Shown one piece after another: positions 9,108 through 10,871 of a stretch of DNA of 10,871 nucleotides. The notes under the pieces were generated by a model. That model saw only the letters and a list, made by a program, of their open reading frames with translations, made no database searches and was not told the DNA's origin. The number at the start of each line of letters is the position of its first letter. Within the stretch, counting starts at the first letter, position 1. A program made the translations under genes and the position numbers. This DNA is from Chloroflexota bacterium (GTDB lineage: Bacteria; Chloroflexota; Dehalococcoidia; Dehalococcoidales; RBG-16-60-22). The stretch lies in contig JANYKH010000023.1 of NCBI GenBank assembly GCA_025358235.1, positions 1 to 10,871 of the forward strand, written 5' to 3'.

Positions 9108-10316
9108 ATGAAAACAGGCTTTGAAATTGTCCCCTCAGGTACATTAACTACGCCCCGCGGCTTCCGCGCGGGCGCCACATACGCCGGAATCAAGAAGAAA
9201 ACCGACCATACCCTTGACCTGGCGCTGCTTTATTCCGAGCTTCCGGCCACCGTGGCCGGCGTGTTTACGCGGAACAAAGTCAGGGCCGCGCCGGTGCTGG
9301 TCTCCGAGAGCCGCGTAAAATCTGGCGACCCCGGGCGCGCCATCATTGTCAACGCGGGCTGCGCCAACGCCGTGACCGGCGAGCAGGGCCTAAGAGATGC
9401 CGTGGCGATGGCCGATATGGCTGCGATGTCCCTGGGCATTCAGCCGGAATCGGTTTTTGTGGCGAGCACGGGCGTGATCGGCCGCCGTCTGCCTATGGAA
9501 AAAATCGCCGATTCAGTGCGCAACATCGCCCTGTCCACCGAAGGGGGGCATGATATGGCGCGCGCCATGATGACCACGGACACCGTGCCGAAGGAAATCG
9601 CGGTACGCGCGGGTCACTATTATATCGGGGGCGCGGCAAAAGGGGCCGGCATGATTCACCCGGACATGGCGACGATGCTCTCCTTTCTGACGACGGACGC
9701 GGCTGTAGACCATGCGTTTTTGAATAACGCGCTGCGGAATGCGGCGGATATTTCCTTTAACGTCGTCTCCGTAGACGGCGATACGAGTACGAACGATACG
9801 CTGATCCTGCTCGCAAACGGGGCGGCGGGGGGCAAGCTTATCATGGAAGGCACCCCCGAGGGAGCCCTTTTTCAGGCGGCCCTTAATGAAGTCTGCATCC
9901 ATCTTGCGAAGTCGATTGCGAGGGACGGCGAAGGCGCTACCCGGCTTATCGAAGTTACCATTAACGGCGCGAAGACGGAGCAGGAAGCTAAAATGGCTGC
10001 CCGCACGGTGACGTGTTCATCGCTGGTAAAAACCGCCGTGCATGGCTGTGACCCCAACTGGGGGCGTGTGTTGGCGGCGGTGGGGCGGGCGGGCATCGAT
10101 ATAGAGCTTTCTAAAACGGATTGCTATATCGGGGAAATATGCCTGCTCAGGCAGGGGACGCCGGAGGACTTTGACGCCAAACGGGTCTCCCATATGTTGT
10201 CTCTGCCGGAAGTGACGATCAGGGTAGAATTGAACCTGGGCGAGGGCAGTGTGACAGCCTGGGGCTGTGACCTCTCGGAAGAATATGTGGGCATAAACGC
10301 GGACTACACGACGTAA
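9108..10316 (+). CDS. argJ: Bifunctional ornithine acetyltransferase / N-acetylglutamate synthase
   Basis: A complete 402-residue ArgJ. It transfers the acetyl group from N-acetylornithine to glutamate (and in bifunctional forms also uses acetyl-CoA), recycling acetate in cytoplasmic arginine synthesis. The precursor self-cleaves in KGAGMIHPDMATML between Ala188 and the nucleophile Thr189 to give the alpha and beta chains. Thr121-Gly122 in STGVIG form the oxyanion hole. HGCDPNWGRVLAAVGRAG (312-329), and the C-terminal INADYTT with the conserved final YTT, complete the active site. I chose ATG 9108 because the family N-terminus begins around here (TGFEIVPSGTLTTPRGFRAG) and because a -10 box ends seven nt before it. 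A TTG at 9057 would add 17 residues but overlap the promoter. argB follows after 170 nt with a repeat between, so the two probably form one arginine operon. Confidence 0.95.
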   Translation: MKTGFEIVPSGTLTTPRGFRAGATYAGIKKKTDHTLDLALLYSELPATVAGVFTRNKVRAAPVLVSESRVKSGDPGRAIIVNAGCANAVTGEQGLRDAVAMADMAAMSLGIQPESVFVASTGVIGRRLPMEKIADSVRNIALSTEGGHDMARAMMTTDTVPKEIAVRAGHYYIGGAAKGAGMIHPDMATMLSFLTTDAAVDHAFLNNALRNAADISFNVVSVDGDTSTNDTLILLANGAAGGKLIMEGTPEGALFQAALNEVCIHLAKSIARDGEGATRLIEVTINGAKTEQEAKMAARTVTCSSLVKTAVHGCDPNWGRVLAAVGRAGIDIELSKTDCYIGEICLLRQGTPEDFDAKRVSHMLSLPEVTIRVELNLGEGSVTAWGCDLSEEYVGINADYTT

Positions 10317-10331
10317 AGTATAATTTGTAAT

Positions 10332-10370
10332 TGTGGGTTTCGCCGGGGGCGAACCGAAGCAATCTCACGG
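10332..10370 (+). repeat. Small hairpin and partial copy of the palindromic element after argJ
   Basis: GGTTTCGCC-GGG-GGCGAACC (about 10336-10355) forms a hairpin with one bulged T. It is followed by CGAAGCAATC (10355-10364), the same core as the inner arm of the 87-bp element that starts at 10381. It looks like a decayed or truncated neighbour copy. No T-run follows, so it is not an obvious terminator. Confidence 0.4.
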
Positions 10371-10380
10371 AATTTAATAT

Positions 10381-10467
10381 TGTCATTGCGAGGAGTCTGA
10401 AAGACGACGAAGTAATCCGTTTCTCATCCCGACTGGTACGGATTGCTTCACTTCGTTCGCAATGACA
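10381..10467. repeat. 87-bp palindromic repeat element ('CHCERSEAI/LLAMT' type)
   Basis: Outer arms are TGTCATTGCGA (10381-10391) and its exact inverse TCGCAATGACA (10457-10467). Inner arms are GAAGTAATCCGT (10409-10420) and ACGGATTGCTTC (10438-10449), pairing with one G-T, around a 17-nt loop. The 5' half carries an extra stretch (GAGTCTGAAAGACGA) unpaired with the 3' half. Translated on the minus strand it gives the familiar spurious CHCERSEAI...LLAMT peptide. From memory, that peptide marks short non-coding palindromes scattered in many bacterial genomes. It sits between argJ and argB and would form a long hairpin in their shared mRNA. Confidence 0.85.
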
Positions 10468-10486
10468 CATTAAACAAAAGAGAAAA

Positions 10487-10871
10487 ATGAATAATAAGGT
10501 AACGGTGGTAAAAATTGGCGGGGTGGCGCTCAGCACGGGTGACACATTCCTGCAAGACATCGTCGAACTGCAGAAGCAGAAATATCCGTTGGTGGTCGTC
10601 CATGGGGGCGGCAACCTGATTACGGAATGGCTGAAGAAGCAGGGAATCAACACGAAGTTTATCCAGGGGGAGCGTGTCACGGACCGTTCTACGCTGGACG
10701 TGGTGACGGCGGTGCTGGGTGGACTCGCCAACAAGCAGATGGTGGCGGTGATCAATGCGATGGGGGGTAAGGCGGTTGGCATCAGCGGCGTCGACGGCTG
10801 TTTGCTCGAGGCAGAGATTAAAAATGCCGAGATGGGTTATGTGGGCAGCGTGGTCAAAGTGAACCCCGCCA
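10487..10871 (+). CDS. argB: Acetylglutamate kinase, N-terminal part (partial, runs off the window)
   Basis: The frame from ATG 10487 stays open to the window end: 128 codons of an expected 250-300. It encodes the ATP-dependent kinase that phosphorylates N-acetylglutamate, the second step of arginine synthesis, and belongs to the amino acid kinase family. Visible motifs are VVKIGG (residues 7-12, Lys9 contacting phosphate), VVVHGGGN (36-43, glycine loop), FIQGERVTD (58-66, with Arg63 for acetylglutamate), VVTAVLGGLANKQ, and AVGISGVDG. The C-terminal half with the second Lys and nucleotide pocket lies outside. The ribosome site is weak (AAGAG about 4 nt before ATG). It lies 170 nt after argJ, with the palindromic repeat between. 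I see no strong promoter in that gap, so read-through from argJ is likely. Confidence 0.93.
   Translation, partial: MNNKVTVVKIGGVALSTGDTFLQDIVELQKQKYPLVVVHGGGNLITEWLKKQGINTKFIQGERVTDRSTLDVVTAVLGGLANKQMVAVINAMGGKAVGISGVDGCLLEAEIKNAEMGYVGSVVKVNPA

Noticed and set aside
10219..10782. 187-codon open frame on the minus strand containing CHCERSEAI...LLAMT
   Set aside because: It is antisense to the argJ end and argB start, and its middle is just the translation of the palindromic repeat. argJ and argB have clear family motifs on the other strand.

Overview
This window looks like ordinary chromosome from an anaerobic, non-proteobacterial bacterium. My best guess is a Dehalococcoidia-like member of the Chloroflexi. 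That guess rests on remembered resemblance of ArgB, enolase, the OFA-type transporter and the cytoplasmic thiol proteins; no search was run. The gene content is largely housekeeping, and I see no phage, transposase, CRISPR or defence genes.

Layout. Positions 1-247 (minus) hold the first 82 residues of a membrane histidine kinase with a 7TM-type sensor, cut by the window edge. A divergent intergenic region leads to an MFS transporter (547-1812, plus). The next gap is about 570 nt. It holds a 29-codon, very basic microprotein gene on the minus strand (2009-2098) with a strong Shine-Dalgarno sequence, and then the yajQ-family promoter. yajQ (2381-2869), a one-cysteine peroxiredoxin (2958-3449) and a cytoplasmic DsbA-like thiol protein (3451-3999) follow on the plus strand. 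A perfect 15-bp bidirectional terminator (4036-4070) separates them from a convergent minus-strand operon.

The minus-strand operon, in transcription order, is SLOG/TIGR00725-like protein (8964-8485), enolase (8449-7157), metallo-beta-lactamase-fold hydrolase (7160-6156), 2-hydroxyacyl-CoA dehydratase D-type protein (6159-5140) and GAPDH (5110-4097). Enolase, hydrolase and dehydratase-like genes are joined by two ATGA overlaps. Two lower-glycolysis/gluconeogenesis enzymes therefore flank two uncharacterised proteins, one of them a probable Fe-S protein without its usual partners.

Divergent from that operon is arginine biosynthesis: argJ (9108-10316), possibly leaderless, then an 87-bp palindromic repeat of the type that produces spurious 'CHCERSEAI...LLAMT' translations, then the first 128 codons of argB, which runs off the end.

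Five predicted promoters share an extended -10 of the form TGNTANNNT. The most interesting leads are the glycolytic operon with its orphan dehydratase-like protein, the 29-residue basic microprotein, the peroxiredoxin/DsbA-like pair and the leaderless argJ.
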